A stretch of 64,000 nucleotides of DNA from Actinomadura sp. NAK00032 (GTDB lineage Bacteria; Actinomycetota; Actinomycetes; Streptosporangiales; Streptosporangiaceae): positions 3,410,001 to 3,474,000 of the forward strand of contig NZ_CP054932.1 of assembly GCF_013364275.1 (NCBI RefSeq). Direction: 5' to 3'. Shown piece after piece: positions 16,218 to 26,575 of the stretch. The first letter of the stretch is position 1; each line of letters opens with the position of its first letter. The position numbers and the translations under genes are program-made. The notes beneath the pieces are model-generated. The model had not been told where the DNA came from. It ran no database searches and was given only the letters and a program-made list of their open reading frames with translations.

Positions 16218-17435
16218 GTGGACCCCGATGAACCCCGCCGCGGCGGACGCGGCCGAGCGCCGGTGAGCCGGCAGCAGGGCCGCGGCCGCCCCGGCCCGCG
16301 CAGGACGGCGCCCGCCCGCATGGGCGGCCCGCGCCGCGGCGGCCCGTCGCCCCGGCCGGCCCCGCGCCGCGAGCGCCCCGTCCCGCCTCCCGCACCGTCC
16401 TACGACGACGCGCCGCCGCCCCATGCCGAGGCGCCGTACGAGCCGGCCCCCTACGCGGAGCCCGCCTACGACGAGCGGCATGACGAGCGGTACGACGAGG
16501 AGTACGGGGAGCCGTACGAGGCCGTCCCGGCTCCCCGCTCCGGCGGGCGCAAGCCGAAGCGGTCCGGCAAGGCGAAGCGGCAGGACCGCCCCGGCCGACC
16601 CGATCGGTCCAAGCAGGCCAGGAGGCCGAAACGGCCGAAGCGGCCCGACCAGGAGGGCGAACCGGCCGGCTCGGGAGGGCTCGCCGGCCTCGTCGCCGGG
16701 CTCGGCCCGCGGCTGTACTTCGGCGCCGCCGCCGCGCTCGGCGTGCTCGTGCTGATCGGGCTCGCCGCGGTCGTCGTGTTCCGCGACGGGAACGGTCCCG
16801 CGGCGGGCAGCGCGGCGAACGCCAAGATCGGGAAGCCGGCGGGGAACGGGCCGTCCCCGACCTCCTACTCCAGCTCCCCCTCGACGTCGGCGTACGGCGG
16901 GATCGCCGCCCGCGGGTCCGACCCCGAGCCGCTGACGGCCGCGGAGGCGTTCCCGCCGGAGGCGGCGACGCTGGCCGTCCCGGACGGCGAGGTGAAGGTG
17001 AAGCTGCGCGCCAAGCGGCTGGACGCCGACTGCGCCGCCGCCGTGTGGGGCGGCAGCGTGGGCGCCGAGCTGGGCAGGGGCGGCTGCACGCAGGCGGCGC
17101 GGGCCGTCTACTCCGACCCGAAGCGCGGCTACGGGCTGGCCGTCGCGGTGTTCAACCTGAACGGCTCGGCGGACGCGGACCGGTTCGTCGCCCGGCTGGA
17201 GCACACGATCGGCGCCGGCTTCGTCCGGCCGCTGGAGGCCCCCGAGCCGCTGGACGACTTCGGCCGCGGCTTCGGCATGGCGCGCGGCCTCGCCATGGGC
17301 CACTTCGCCGTGGTCTCGTGGGCGGCGCGGCTGGACGGCAAGGGCACCGCGACCGACGAGACGCTGCTGTCGCTGCTGATCGAGGGCGGCAAGTCCCCGG
17401 CGGTGCTCGGCCGCGCCGCCCGCGCCTCCGAGTAG
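16218..17435 (+). CDS. Membrane-anchored extracytoplasmic protein, unknown function (paralogue B)
   Basis: This 405-residue paralogue of the preceding gene has a much longer disordered cytoplasmic part (1-150), first Arg/Pro/Gly-rich, then Tyr/Glu/Asp-rich (YDERHDERYDEEYGEPYE), then Lys/Arg/Pro-rich. A membrane helix follows (about 170-190), then the outer domain with the same two-cysteine pattern (DADCAAAVWGG and GRGGCTQAAR), a GAGFVRPL segment and GHFAVVSWAAR. The oppositely charged low-complexity blocks could bind nucleic acid or partner proteins; that is inference. The stop TAG sits in the first unit of an in-frame 15-bp repeat, so the gene may once have been longer. Confidence 0.75.
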   Translation: MDPDEPRRGGRGRAPVSRQQGRGRPGPRRTAPARMGGPRRGGPSPRPAPRRERPVPPPAPSYDDAPPPHAEAPYEPAPYAEPAYDERHDERYDEEYGEPYEAVPAPRSGGRKPKRSGKAKRQDRPGRPDRSKQARRPKRPKRPDQEGEPAGSGGLAGLVAGLGPRLYFGAAAALGVLVLIGLAAVVVFRDGNGPAAGSAANAKIGKPAGNGPSPTSYSSSPSTSAYGGIAARGSDPEPLTAAEAFPPEAATLAVPDGEVKVKLRAKRLDADCAAAVWGGSVGAELGRGGCTQAARAVYSDPKRGYGLAVAVFNLNGSADADRFVARLEHTIGAGFVRPLEAPEPLDDFGRGFGMARGLAMGHFAVVSWAARLDGKGTATDETLLSLLIEGGKSPAVLGRAARASE

Positions 17436-17492
17436 CCCGCCTCCGGGCAGCCCGCCTCCGGGCAGCCCGCGTCCGGGCAGCCCGCGTCCGGC
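17433..17492 (+). repeat. Four in-frame 15-bp tandem repeats beginning at the stop codon
   Basis: Units run 17433-17447, 17448-17462, 17463-17477 and 17478-17492, consensus CAGCCCGCSTCCGGG. In the first unit CAG is TAG, the stop of the preceding gene. Read through, the repeats would encode Pro-Ala-Ser-Gly-Gln units. Confidence 0.9.
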
Positions 17493-17798
17493 GCCGCCAC
17501 GGAGCCCCGGACGGCGGAAATTTTCGGTAGATCGCCGGAATATCCGGGTAAACGTGCCGGTTCGGTGATGATGCTCACCCAGGTCAGCGCGGTGCCCGGC
17601 CCGAGCCCGGCACTAGCCTTGGTCTAAACCACTCCGAGATGGCATGCGGTCGGATCGCCGCGGGGAAGTTTCGCGATCCGGTGCAGTCGGGCATGTTCCC
17701 GACAGTGATGTAATGTCATCTCACCGCAGCAGGGCCAACGTCGTCCCACGACTGCACTGACACCGAAGCAGTGACACGAGACGACGACGGGAGGGTTG
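17493..17798 (+). other. gltB upstream region, no gene
   Basis: I see no coding sequence here. It contains the DasR-like site at 17620-17631, a GTCGGG-6-CCCGAC palindrome at 17686-17703 and a TAATGT -10 candidate at 17711-17716. That leaves an untranslated leader of roughly 75 bases before gltB. No known riboswitch fold is apparent. Confidence 0.5.
17620..17631 (+). promoter_or_regulatory. DasR-like operator (dre) upstream of gltB
   Basis: TGGTCTAAACCA differs by one base from TGGTCTAGACCA, the core of the DasR-responsive element of Streptomyces. It lies about 80 bases upstream of the candidate -10 box and 168 bases before the gltB ATG. Confidence 0.5.
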
Positions 17799-20700
17799 AT
17801 GGCCTCAGCTGCCTTCACACCTGCTGCCCGCGTACAGGGCCGCCCCGATGCCCAGGGGCTGTACGACCCGGCGAACGAGCACGACGCCTGCGGCGTCGGC
17901 ATGGTCGCCGACATGCACGGCCGCAAGAGCCACGAGATCGTCGAGAACGCCCTGACCGTGCTGAAGAACCTCGACCACCGCGGTGCGGTGGGCGCGGAGC
18001 CGGACGACGGCGACGGCGTCGGCATCCTCGTCCAGCTCCCGGACGCGTTCTTCCGCGAGGTCTGCGGCTTCCCGCTGCCCGCGGCCGGCGCCTACGCGGC
18101 CGGCATCGCCTTCCTCCCGGCGGACGGCGGCGAGCGCGCGGCGGCGGTCGCGCACATCGAGACGCTGTGCGTCGAGGAGGGCCTGACGGTCCTCGGCTGG
18201 CGCGAGCTGCCGCACGACCCCGACTTCACGGGCCCGGCCGCGCGGCGCGTCATGCCGCACTTCGCGCAGCTGTTCGTCTCCGCCGCCGCCGGCGGGCCGC
18301 ACGCGGGCAAGACCGGCCTGGAGCTGGACCGCGCCGTGTTCTGCATGCGCGAGCGCGCCGAGCAGGACGTCCGCGTGTACTTCCCGAGCCTGTCCAGCCG
18401 CACGATCGTCTACAAGGGGATGCTGACGACCCCGCAGCTGGAGCCGTTCTTCCCCGACCTGTCGGACCGCCGCTTCACCAGCGCGATCGCCCTGGTGCAC
18501 TCGCGGTTCTCGACCAACACGTTCCCCGCCTGGGAGCTGGCCCACCCGTACCGGTTCATCGCCCACAACGGCGAGATCAACACGGTGAAGGGCAACCGGA
18601 ACTGGATGCGGGCCCGCGAGGCGCTGCTGAAGTCCGACCTGCTGCCCGGCGACCTGTCCCGGATCTTCCCGGTGATCGACATCGAGGCGTCCGACACCGC
18701 CTCGTTCGACGAGTGCCTGGAGCTGCTGCACCTCGGCGGCCGGTCGCTGCCGCACGCGGTGCTGATGATGATCCCGGAGGCGTGGGAGAACCACACCGAG
18801 ATGGACCCGGCCCGCCGGGCCTTCTACGAGTTCCACTCCACGCTGATGGAGGCCTGGGACGGCCCCGCCAGCGTCAGCTTCACCGACGGGACCGTGGTCG
18901 GCGCCGTCCTGGACCGCAACGGGCTGCGCCCCGGCCGGTACTGGGTGACCGACGACGGCCTGGTCGTGCTGGCCAGCGAGGCCGGCGTGCTCGACATCCC
19001 GGCGAGCAAGGTCGTCCGCAAGGGCCGGCTCCAGCCCGGCAAGATCTTCCTCGTGGACACCGCCGCCGGGCGGATCGTCGAGGACGACGAGGTCAAGGCC
19101 GAGCTGGCCGCCGAGCACCCGTACGGCGAATGGCTGCACGAGGGCCTCGTCCGGTTCGAGGAGCTGCCGCAGCGCGAGCGGGAGATCCCGACGCACGAGA
19201 CGCTGGTCCGGCGGCAGCAGACGTTCGGCTACACCCTCGAAGAGCAGCGGATCATCCTGACGCCGATGGCGAGGACGGGCGCCGAGCCGATCGGGTCGAT
19301 GGGCACCGACACCCCGATCGCGGTCCTGTCGGAGCGGCCGCGGCTGCTGTTCGACTACTTCAAGCAGCTGTTCGCGCAGGTCACGAACCCGCCGCTGGAC
19401 GCGATCCGCGAGGAGCTCGTCACCTCGCTGCAGTCCACGCTCGGCCCGGAGGGCAACCTGCTGGAGCCCGGCCCGGACTCGTGCCGCCGGCTCGTGCTCC
19501 CCACCCCGATCCTGGACAACGACGAGCTGTCCAAGATCATCCACATCGACGACGAGGGGTCGCTGCCGCACCTGCAGGCCCACGTCGTGCAGGGCCTGTA
19601 CGAGGTCGCCGGCGGCGGAGAGGCCCTGGAGGCCCGCCTGGAGGAGATCAACTCCGAGGTGAGCCGCGCCATCGCGGCCGGCGCCCGCATCATCGTGCTG
19701 TCGGACCGCGGCGCCGACTCCGCCCGCGCCGCGATCCCGTCGCTGCTGCTCACCGGCTCGGTCCACCACCACCTGATCCGGGAGAAGACCCGCACCCGGA
19801 CCGGCCTGGTGATCGAGACGGGCGAGGCCCGCGAGTGCCACCACATGGCGCTGCTCATCGGGTACGGCGCGTCCGCGATCAACCCGTACCTGGCGATCGA
19901 GACCGTCGAGGACCTGGTCCGCGGCGGGGCGATCGAGGGCCTGGAGCCGGCGAAGGCCGTCCGGAACCTGGTGAAGGCGTACGGCAAGGGCGTCCTGAAG
20001 GTCATGTCGAAGATGGGCGTGTCCACGGTCGCGTCCTACACCGGCGCGCAGATCTTCGAGGCGATCGGCCTCGGCGAGGACGTCGTGGCGCGCTGCTTCA
20101 CCGGCACCACGTCCCGGCTCGGCGGCGTCGGGTTCGGGGTGCTGGCCCGGGAGGTCGCGCAGCGGCACGCCCGCGCCTACCCGCCGGGCGGCAACGACCT
20201 CGCGCACCGCACCCTGGAGGTCGGCGGCGAGTACCAGTGGCGCCGCGAGGGCGAGCCGCACCTGTTCAACCCGGACACGGTGTTCAAGCTCCAGCACGCC
20301 ACCCGGACCCGCCGCTACGAGATCTTCAAGGAGTACACCGCCAAGGTCGACGCGCAGGCCGAGAAGCTGATGACGCTGCGCGGGCTGTTCCGGCTCAAGG
20401 AGGGCGAGCGGGAGCCGGTGCCGATCGAGGAGGTCGAGCCGGTCGCGGAGATCGTCAAGCGGTTCTCCACCGGCGCGATGTCGTACGGGTCCATCTCCGC
20501 GGAGGCGCACGAGACCCTCGCGATCGCGATGAACCGGCTCGGCGGCAAGTCCAACACCGGCGAGGGCGGCGAGGACCCGGCGCGCTTCACCCCGGACGAG
20601 AACGGCGACCTGCGGCGCAGTGCCATCAAGCAGGTCGCGTCCGGCCGGTTCGGCGTGACCTCGGAGTACCTCACCAACGCCGACGACATCCAGATCAAGA

Positions 20701-22370
20701 TGGCGCAGGGCGCCAAGCCCGGCGAGGGCGGGCAGCTGCCCGGCCACAAGGTCTACCCGTGGATCGCCAAGACCCGGCACTCCACCCCGGGCGTCGGCCT
20801 CATCTCGCCGCCGCCGCACCACGACATCTACTCGATCGAGGACCTGGCGCAGCTCATCCACGACCTGAAGAACGCCAACCCGGCGGCGCGCGTGCACGTC
20901 AAGCTCGTCGCCGAGGTCGGGGTCGGCACGGTCGCGGCCGGGGTGTCCAAGGCGCACGCCGACGTGGTGCTGATCTCCGGGCACGACGGCGGCACCGGCG
21001 CGTCCCCGCTGACGTCGCTCAAGCACGCCGGCGCCCCCTGGGAGCTCGGCCTCGCCGAGACGCAGCAGACGCTGCTGCTGAACGGCCTGCGCGACCGCAT
21101 CGTCGTGCAGACCGACGGGCAGATGAAGACCGGCCGGGACGTGGTCATCGCCGCGCTCCTCGGCGCCGAGGAGTACGGCTTCGCGACCGCGCCGCTGGTG
21201 GTGTCGGGCTGCATCATGATGCGGGTCTGCCACCTGGACACCTGCCCCGTCGGCGTCGCCACGCAGAACCCCGTGCTGCGGCAGCGGTTCTCCGGCAAGC
21301 CCGAGTTCGTGGTGAACTTCTTCGAGTTCGTCGCAGAGGAGGTCCGCGAGTACCTGGCGGCCCTCGGGTTCCGCTCGCTGGACGAGGCGATCGGGCAGGT
21401 CGACACGATCGACATGCGCGAGGCCGTCGACCACTGGAAGGCCTCCGGCCTGGACCTGACCCCGATCCTGCACACCCCCGAGGTCGCGGACGGCGCGTCG
21501 CTGCGCCGCACCGCCGTGCAGGACCACGGGCTGGAGAAGGCGCTCGACAACACCCTGATCCAGCTCGCCGAGGGCGCGCTCTCGTTCGGCGACCCGGTCA
21601 AGCTGGAACTGCCGATCCGCAACGTCAACCGGACGGTCGGCACCATGCTCGGCCACGAGCTGACCAAGAAGTGGGGCGGCGCGGGCCTGCCCGACGGGAC
21701 GATCGACGTCACCTTCACCGGGTCGGCGGGCAACTCGTTCGGCGCGTTCGCGCCCCGCGGCATCACGCTGCGGCTCGTCGGCGACGCCAACGACTACGTC
21801 GGCAAGGGCCTGTCCGGCGGGCGGCTCACGCTGGCGCCGCCGGCGGACGCCGGGTTCGCGGCCGAGGAGCAGATCATCGGCGGCAACGTCATCCTGTACG
21901 GCGCGACGTCCGGCGAGCTGTTCGCCCGCGGCGTCGTCGGGGAGCGGTTCTGCGTCCGCAACTCCGGCGCCACCGCCGTCGTCGAGGGCGTCGGCGACCA
22001 CGCCTGCGAGTACATGACCGGGGGCCGCGCGGTGATCCTCGGCCGGACCGGGCGCAACCTCGCGGCCGGCATGTCCGGCGGCATCGCCTACGTCCTGGAC
22101 CTGGTGCCCGAGCGGGTCAACGGCGAGATGGTCGACCTGGAGCCGCTCGACGCCGCCGACGCGGAGTCCGTCCGGACGCTGGTGGAGCGGCACCTGGCCG
22201 AGACCGGCTCCGCCGTCGCCCGGCGGCTGCTGGACGGCTGGGACGCCGCCGCCGCCCGCTTCACCAAGATCATGCCGCGCGACTACCGGCGCGTCCTGGA
22301 CGCCATGGCCAAGGCCGAGGCCGAGGGCCGCGACGTCGACGAGGCCGTCATGTCCGCGGCGCAGAGCTGA
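17799..22370 (+). CDS. gltB: Glutamate synthase (NADPH) large subunit
   Basis: This 1523-residue subunit of GOGAT converts glutamine plus 2-oxoglutarate to two glutamates. Cys31 in HDACGVG is the predicted N-terminal nucleophile after removal of a 30-residue propeptide. The glutaminase domain (31 to about 430), central domain, FMN-binding synthase barrel (about 800-1220) and C-terminal beta-helix (about 1270-1500) are all present. The 3Fe-4S cysteines are Cys1138, Cys1144 and Cys1149 ([12 protein letters not shown]). I chose ATG 17799 because GGAGGG precedes it; an in-frame TTG at 17796 is too close to that site. gltD follows 16 bases downstream. Confidence 0.97.
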   Translation: MASAAFTPAARVQGRPDAQGLYDPANEHDACGVGMVADMHGRKSHEIVENALTVLKNLDHRGAVGAEPDDGDGVGILVQLPDAFFREVCGFPLPAAGAYAAGIAFLPADGGERAAAVAHIETLCVEEGLTVLGWRELPHDPDFTGPAARRVMPHFAQLFVSAAAGGPHAGKTGLELDRAVFCMRERAEQDVRVYFPSLSSRTIVYKGMLTTPQLEPFFPDLSDRRFTSAIALVHSRFSTNTFPAWELAHPYRFIAHNGEINTVKGNRNWMRAREALLKSDLLPGDLSRIFPVIDIEASDTASFDECLELLHLGGRSLPHAVLMMIPEAWENHTEMDPARRAFYEFHSTLMEAWDGPASVSFTDGTVVGAVLDRNGLRPGRYWVTDDGLVVLASEAGVLDIPASKVVRKGRLQPGKIFLVDTAAGRIVEDDEVKAELAAEHPYGEWLHEGLVRFEELPQREREIPTHETLVRRQQTFGYTLEEQRIILTPMARTGAEPIGSMGTDTPIAVLSERPRLLFDYFKQLFAQVTNPPLDAIREELVTSLQSTLGPEGNLLEPGPDSCRRLVLPTPILDNDELSKIIHIDDEGSLPHLQAHVVQGLYEVAGGGEALEARLEEINSEVSRAIAAGARIIVLSDRGADSARAAIPSLLLTGSVHHHLIREKTRTRTGLVIETGEARECHHMALLIGYGASAINPYLAIETVEDLVRGGAIEGLEPAKAVRNLVKAYGKGVLKVMSKMGVSTVASYTGAQIFEAIGLGEDVVARCFTGTTSRLGGVGFGVLAREVAQRHARAYPPGGNDLAHRTLEVGGEYQWRREGEPHLFNPDTVFKLQHATRTRRYEIFKEYTAKVDAQAEKLMTLRGLFRLKEGEREPVPIEEVEPVAEIVKRFSTGAMSYGSISAEAHETLAIAMNRLGGKSNTGEGGEDPARFTPDENGDLRRSAIKQVASGRFGVTSEYLTNADDIQIKMAQGAKPGEGGQLPGHKVYPWIAKTRHSTPGVGLISPPPHHDIYSIEDLAQLIHDLKNANPAARVHVKLVAEVGVGTVAAGVSKAHADVVLISGHDGGTGASPLTSLKHAGAPWELGLAETQQTLLLNGLRDRIVVQTDGQMKTGRDVVIAALLGAEEYGFATAPLVVSGCIMMRVCHLDTCPVGVATQNPVLRQRFSGKPEFVVNFFEFVAEEVREYLAALGFRSLDEAIGQVDTIDMREAVDHWKASGLDLTPILHTPEVADGASLRRTAVQDHGLEKALDNTLIQLAEGALSFGDPVKLELPIRNVNRTVGTMLGHELTKKWGGAGLPDGTIDVTFTGSAGNSFGAFAPRGITLRLVGDANDYVGKGLSGGRLTLAPPADAGFAAEEQIIGGNVILYGATSGELFARGVVGERFCVRNSGATAVVEGVGDHACEYMTGGRAVILGRTGRNLAAGMSGGIAYVLDLVPERVNGEMVDLEPLDAADAESVRTLVERHLAETGSAVARRLLDGWDAAAARFTKIMPRDYRRVLDAMAKAEAEGRDVDEAVMSAAQS

Positions 22371-22386
22371 GAGAGGGGGACTCCAC

Positions 22387-23850
22387 ATGGCTGACCCGAA
22401 GGGTTTCCTGACCGTCCGGCGGGAGCTCCCGAAGCGCCGCCCGGTCGACGTGCGGATCAAGAGCTGGTCGGAGGTCTACGAGGACTTCGGCACCGACCGC
22501 CTGGAGAAGCAGGCGAGCCGCTGCATGGACTGCGGCATCCCGTTCTGCCACCAGGGCTGCCCCCTCGGCAACCTGATCCCCGAGTGGAACGACCTCGTCT
22601 ACCGCAAGGACTGGCGGGAGGCGGTCGAGCGGCTGCACGCCACCAACAACTTCCCCGAGTTCACCGGGCGGCTGTGCCCGGCCCCGTGCGAGAGCGCCTG
22701 CGTCCTCGGCATCAACCAGGACCCGGTGACGATCAAGCGGGTCGAGGTCGAGATCATCGACCGGGCGTTCGCGGAGGGCTGGGTGCGCCCGCAGCCGCCC
22801 GCCGTGAAGACCGGGAAGACGGTCGCGGTCGTCGGCTCCGGGCCCGCGGGCCTCGCCGCCGCGCAGCAGCTCACCCGCGCCGGCCACGACGTCACGGTGT
22901 ACGAGCGCGCCGACCGGATCGGCGGCCTGCTGCGTTACGGCATCCCCGAGTTCAAGATGGAGAAGCGGCACCTCGACCGGCGCCTCGCCCAGATGCGCGC
23001 CGAAGGCACCGCCTTCAAGACCTCGGTGAACGTCGGCGTCGACGTGACCGCCGACGAGCTGCGCGGGCGCTACGACGCCGTCGTGCTCGCGGGCGGCGCC
23101 ACCGCCTGGCGCGACCTGCCCGTCCCCGGACGCGAGCTCAAGGGCGTCTACCAGGCGATGGAGTACCTGCCGCCGTCCAACAAGGCGCAGGAGGGCGACT
23201 ACGACGAGTCGCCGATCTCCGCCAAGGGCAAGCACGTCGTGGTCATCGGCGGCGGCGACACCGGCGCCGACTGCATCGGCACCGCGATCCGGCAGGGCGC
23301 CGCGTCCGTCACGCAGCTGGAGATCATGCCGCGGCCCCCGGAGTCCCGCCCGGGCGCCCAGCCGTGGCCGACCTACCCGATGCTGTTCAAGGTGGAGAGC
23401 GCCCACGAGGAGCTGGCCGGCCTCGGCGGCGACCGCGTGTACGCCGTGTCCACCACCGAGTTCACCGGCGACGGCGACGGCAACGTCCGCGCGCTGAAGC
23501 TGGTGGAGGTCGGCGGCCCCGACACCCGGTTCGCGCCGGTCGAGGGCACCGAGCGGGAGATCCCCGCCGAGCTGGTCACGCTCGCCATGGGCTTCCTCGG
23601 CCCGCAGCGCGAGGGCCTGCTGGAGCAGCTGGGCGTGGAGCTCGACCAGCGCGGCAACGTGGTCCGCGACGGCGACTACAGGACGTCCGTGGACGGTGTG
23701 TACGCCGCGGGCGACATGGGCCGCGGCCAGTCCCTGATCGTCTGGGCGATCGCCGAGGGACGCGCCGCCGCGCACGGCGTCGACGCCCACCTCACCGGCC
23801 GGACCGACCTGCCGTACCCGATCCCGCCGACGGCGCGCCCGATCGCCTGA
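22387..23850 (+). CDS. gltD: Glutamate synthase (NADPH) small subunit
   Basis: This 487-residue subunit carries FAD and NADPH and feeds electrons to GltB through 4Fe-4S clusters. The N-terminal cysteine sets are Cys46, 49, 54, 58 ([13 protein letters not shown]) and Cys97, 101, 105 ([10 protein letters not shown]). Two dinucleotide-binding motifs follow: [12 protein letters not shown] (FAD) and [12 protein letters not shown] (NADPH). The length is normal. GAGAGGGGG precedes the ATG. It is co-transcribed with gltB and closed by a long perfect hairpin eight bases after its stop. Confidence 0.97.
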   Translation: MADPKGFLTVRRELPKRRPVDVRIKSWSEVYEDFGTDRLEKQASRCMDCGIPFCHQGCPLGNLIPEWNDLVYRKDWREAVERLHATNNFPEFTGRLCPAPCESACVLGINQDPVTIKRVEVEIIDRAFAEGWVRPQPPAVKTGKTVAVVGSGPAGLAAAQQLTRAGHDVTVYERADRIGGLLRYGIPEFKMEKRHLDRRLAQMRAEGTAFKTSVNVGVDVTADELRGRYDAVVLAGGATAWRDLPVPGRELKGVYQAMEYLPPSNKAQEGDYDESPISAKGKHVVVIGGGDTGADCIGTAIRQGAASVTQLEIMPRPPESRPGAQPWPTYPMLFKVESAHEELAGLGGDRVYAVSTTEFTGDGDGNVRALKLVEVGGPDTRFAPVEGTEREIPAELVTLAMGFLGPQREGLLEQLGVELDQRGNVVRDGDYRTSVDGVYAAGDMGRGQSLIVWAIAEGRAAAHGVDAHLTGRTDLPYPIPPTARPIA

Positions 23851-23857
23851 GCGCACG

Positions 23858-23899
23858 GCACGAAGGCCCTGGAGGGACGCCCCTCCAGGGCCTTCGTGC
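23858..23899 (+). terminator. Perfect 19-bp hairpin after gltBD
   Basis: Positions 23858-23876 and 23881-23899 are exact reverse complements with an ACGC loop. There is no U-tract. The structure ends only 14 bases before the next ATG, so that gene's promoter must overlap or lie beyond it. Confidence 0.85.
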
Positions 23900-23912
23900 G
23901 AGCATGGGGAGC

Positions 23913-24332
23913 ATGCAGAACACGGCATCCGTGCTGGACACCGGCGTGCTGCGGCGGATGCGGATCGCCCGGGACGCCATGGACCGCGAATGGGCCGAAC
24001 CCCTCGACGTCGCCGCCGTCGCCGCCCGCGCCGGCTACTCCCGCTACCACTTCGTCCGGCTGTTCGGCGAGGTCTACGGCGAGACCCCCGGCGCCTACCT
24101 CGCCCGCCGCCGCGTCGAACGCGCCCAGGACCTGCTGCGCACCGCCAACCTCACCGTCACCGAGATCTGCATGCTGGTCGGCTTCACGAGCCTCGGCACG
24201 TTCTGCACCCGCTTCAAGCAGCAGACCGGCATGACGCCGACCGAGTTCCGCCGCCGCGCCCGCACCGGCGGCGCCGCCGCGATCCCCGGCTGCCACGTGC
24301 TGCTCTGGGCGGGCGGCTTCCGCGGGCGCTGA
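23913..24332 (+). CDS. Short AraC-type helix-turn-helix regulator
   Basis: This protein of about 139 residues is essentially only the AraC DNA-binding domain: two helix-turn-helix units with [19 protein letters not shown] and [19 protein letters not shown], followed by [16 protein letters not shown]. There is no recognisable ligand domain; the C-terminal 25 residues (including CHVLLWAGG) are unlike a known sensor. ATG 23904 is an alternative start. The closely following VOC gene suggests the pair act together, the regulator controlling the VOC gene. Confidence 0.85.
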   Translation: MQNTASVLDTGVLRRMRIARDAMDREWAEPLDVAAVAARAGYSRYHFVRLFGEVYGETPGAYLARRRVERAQDLLRTANLTVTEICMLVGFTSLGTFCTRFKQQTGMTPTEFRRRARTGGAAAIPGCHVLLWAGGFRGR

Positions 24333-24409
24333 GCAACTTTCGAGAAGGCCGCCCGCCTCCCGGCCGCCTAGCGTGGGCACCCGTAACCACCGCCCACCAG
24401 GGAGGCAAC

Positions 24410-24862
24410 ATGATCACGAAGCTGGGACTGGCCACCGTCTGGGTCCTCGACCAGGACTCCGCCCTCGCGTTCTTCACCGGCAAGCTCGGCCTGGAGGTCC
24501 GCGACGACCTGACCCTCGGCGAGGGCGGGATGCGCTGGGTCACCGTCGGCGCCAAGGAGCAGCCCGACCTCAGCCTCGCCCTCATGGTCCCCGGACCGCC
24601 CACCATGGACCCCGACTCCGCCGCCCAGATGAAGGCGCTCATCGCCAAGGGCGTCCTCGGCGCCGGCGCCTTCAACACCGACGACTGCCAGGCCGAGTAC
24701 GAGCGCCTGTCCGCCCGCGGCGTCGAGTTCGTCCACAAGCCGGAGAAGCGCCCGTACGGCATCGAGGCCGTCTTCCGCGACGACTCCGGCTGCTGGTACA
24801 GCCTCACCCAGCCCTTCGCCGAACTCGACGAGACCGCCCCCTGGAACGACTGCGCCACCTGA
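24410..24862 (+). CDS. VOC (glyoxalase/bleomycin-resistance) family protein
   Basis: This 150-residue protein has the paired beta-alpha-beta-beta-beta modules of the vicinal oxygen chelate fold ([24 protein letters not shown] near the N-terminus, [17 protein letters not shown] at the end). Metal-ligand positions are only partly conserved, so enzyme or binding function is open. GGAGG lies six bases before the ATG. It is probably regulated by the adjacent AraC protein, a common pairing. It converges with the decarboxylase, with stop codons four bases apart. Confidence 0.85.
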   Translation: MITKLGLATVWVLDQDSALAFFTGKLGLEVRDDLTLGEGGMRWVTVGAKEQPDLSLALMVPGPPTMDPDSAAQMKALIAKGVLGAGAFNTDDCQAEYERLSARGVEFVHKPEKRPYGIEAVFRDDSGCWYSLTQPFAELDETAPWNDCAT

Positions 24863-24866
24863 GAGG

Positions 24867-26294
24867 TCACTCCAGCACGGTGGGGCCGAGTTCGCGGAGG
24901 ACGTGTACCAGTTGTTCCACGTCGGCCTTTGTCGTGCGCCAGTTGAGCGGTGCGGGGCGGAACACCGTCATGCCGCGGTAGGTGCTCGTGCCCGCGTAGA
25001 CGCGGCCGTCGGCGAGCAGGGCCTCGCCCAGGCGGGCGTTCAGCGCGTCGAGACGGTCCTCGGGGACGCCCTCCGGGCGGTACCGGAAGCACGCGATGCA
25101 CAGCTGGACCGGTGCCAGCAGCTCCAGGTCGGGCGCCGCCTCGACGAGGGCGCCGAGATGCGCGGCCACGTCGAGGTGGCGCTCCACCATCTGCCGGTAG
25201 CCGTCCCGGCCGTAGGCGCGCAGCGTCGCCCAGATCGGCAGCGCCCGCGCCCGCCGCGACGACTCCGGGCCCAGCATGTTGTAGTTGACGCGCTCGCCGT
25301 CGGCGTCCGGCAGGTACGCCGCGCCCCACGCGCCGAACGCGCGGCTCAGCCCGCCGGGGTCCCGGACGAACGAGAACCCGCTCTCGTACGGCACGTTCAG
25401 CCACTTGTGCCCGTCCGCCGTGACCGAGTCGGCCCGCTCCACCCCGCGGGCGAGGTGCGCGGTGCGCGGGCTCAGCGCGGCGAACAGGCCGAAGGCCCCG
25501 TCCACGTGGAGCCAGGCGCCGTGCCGCTCGGCGAGGTCCGCCAGGTCCGCGATCGGATCGGAGTCGCCGGTGTTGACCTCGCCGAGGTTCGCCACGACCA
25601 CGGCGCGCCCGCCGGTCCGGGCGAGGGCCTCGTCCATGGCGGCGAGGTCGACCCGCCCGGCGTCGTCGCGCGCGAACGTGCGCAGCGTGTCCCGGCCGCA
25701 GCCCAGGATCTGCAGCGCCTTGCGCGTGCTGACGTGCACCAGCCCGCTGCTGAACACCGGCATCGCCGGCAGCCCGGACAGGCCCCGCGACGCCACGTCC
25801 ACGCCGTACCGCTCCGCCCACCAGGAGCGCGCGCTCGCCAGGCCCGCCACGTGCGCGAGCGTCGCGCTCGGCGTCAGCACGCCCCCGAACGAGGCGGGCA
25901 GCCCGAACAGCTCCTTCAGCCAGCGCAGCACGACCGTTTCCGCGCGTGCCGCGAGCGGCGAGGTGAGCCACAGCCCGGCCGCCTGGTCCAGCAGCGACGC
26001 CGTCCAGTCGCCCGCCATCGCCGCCGGCGTCGACCCGCCCACGACGAAGTGGAAGAACCGCGGCCCGGACGAGTGCGTCGCCGCCGCCGTCCCGACCCTG
26101 ACCAGCCGCTCCACCGCCGCCACCGCGCCGTCCCCGGCGGCGGGCAGCGGGCCGTCCAGCTCGTCGAGGAGCGCGTCCATCGAGCGGTCGTGGACGGGAC
26201 GCGCCGCCAGCCCGTCCAGATACGGCCCCGCCTCCCGCGCCACCACCGCGAGCGGGCCACCGGCCCTGTCACGTTCGTCTAGGGGATCACTCAT
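24867..26294 (-). CDS. PLP-dependent group II amino-acid decarboxylase
   Basis: This 475-residue protein belongs to the aromatic/glutamate decarboxylase group. Lys297 (TADGHKWLN) is the predicted PLP Schiff-base lysine, and HVDGAFG (263-269) carries the aspartate that pairs with the pyridine nitrogen. I chose ATG 26294 (MSDPLDERD); the open frame extends 40 codons further without family similarity. It is transcribed alone, divergent from the prenyltransferase-like gene. Substrate specificity (aromatic amino acid, Glu or other) cannot be assigned from sequence; some relatives act as aldehyde synthases. Confidence 0.88.
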   Translation of the reverse strand: MSDPLDERDRAGGPLAVVAREAGPYLDGLAARPVHDRSMDALLDELDGPLPAAGDGAVAAVERLVRVGTAAATHSSGPRFFHFVVGGSTPAAMAGDWTASLLDQAAGLWLTSPLAARAETVVLRWLKELFGLPASFGGVLTPSATLAHVAGLASARSWWAERYGVDVASRGLSGLPAMPVFSSGLVHVSTRKALQILGCGRDTLRTFARDDAGRVDLAAMDEALARTGGRAVVVANLGEVNTGDSDPIADLADLAERHGAWLHVDGAFGLFAALSPRTAHLARGVERADSVTADGHKWLNVPYESGFSFVRDPGGLSRAFGAWGAAYLPDADGERVNYNMLGPESSRRARALPIWATLRAYGRDGYRQMVERHLDVAAHLGALVEAAPDLELLAPVQLCIACFRYRPEGVPEDRLDALNARLGEALLADGRVYAGTSTYRGMTVFRPAPLNWRTTKADVEQLVHVLRELGPTVLE

Positions 26295-26399
26295 GACGCA
26301 TAGCAGACCACAGCCGCGGTTCCGGTGAAAACGGTCTTGACCTCGGCCCCCCTTGTGGTCTTGGGACCGGTCGGCTAGCGTCCCGCCAGGGTCCACGCG

Positions 26400-26507
26400 G
26401 CGCCGGGACGGCACACTCCCGGCGCGCCGCCGTGGGCCGCGCGCTCCCGCACCCCGCAGCGCGGGACATCAGGGGCCCGGCCACCCACCGCTGGGGTGGC
26501 CGGGCCC
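26400..26507. repeat. Two strong hairpins in a divergent intergenic region
   Basis: Hairpin 1: GCGCCGGGA (26400-26408) with TCCCGGCGC (26417-26425). Hairpin 2: GGGCCCGGCCACCC (26473-26486) with GGGTGGCCGGGCCC (26494-26507), a perfect 14-bp stem. Neither lies after a gene, since the flanking genes diverge, so they may insulate transcription or be structured leader elements. The rest of 26295-26575 holds no gene. Confidence 0.7.
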
Positions 26508-26562
26508 ACCGCGACCCGCCCGGACGGCCGTTTCCTACAAGACCGGCCGGAACCGGCCTCCC

Positions 26563-26568
26563 TAGGGT
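26563..26568 (+). promoter_or_regulatory. -10 box TAGGGT, leaderless start
   Basis: Ends seven bases before the ATG at 26576. Confidence 0.5.
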
Positions 26569-26575
26569 GGTCGCC

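Noticed and set aside
13295..16321. A 1008-codon minus-strand open frame opposite lgt, the VIT1-type gene and the next gene
   Set aside because: It spans three real genes on the other strand and has no family similarity.
17493..17798. A riboswitch in the gltB leader
   Set aside because: No known riboswitch core could be folded by eye; only the small palindrome and the dre-like site stand out.
17805..22460. A 1551-codon minus-strand open frame opposite gltB
   Set aside because: Antisense shadow of gltB with no recognisable protein features.
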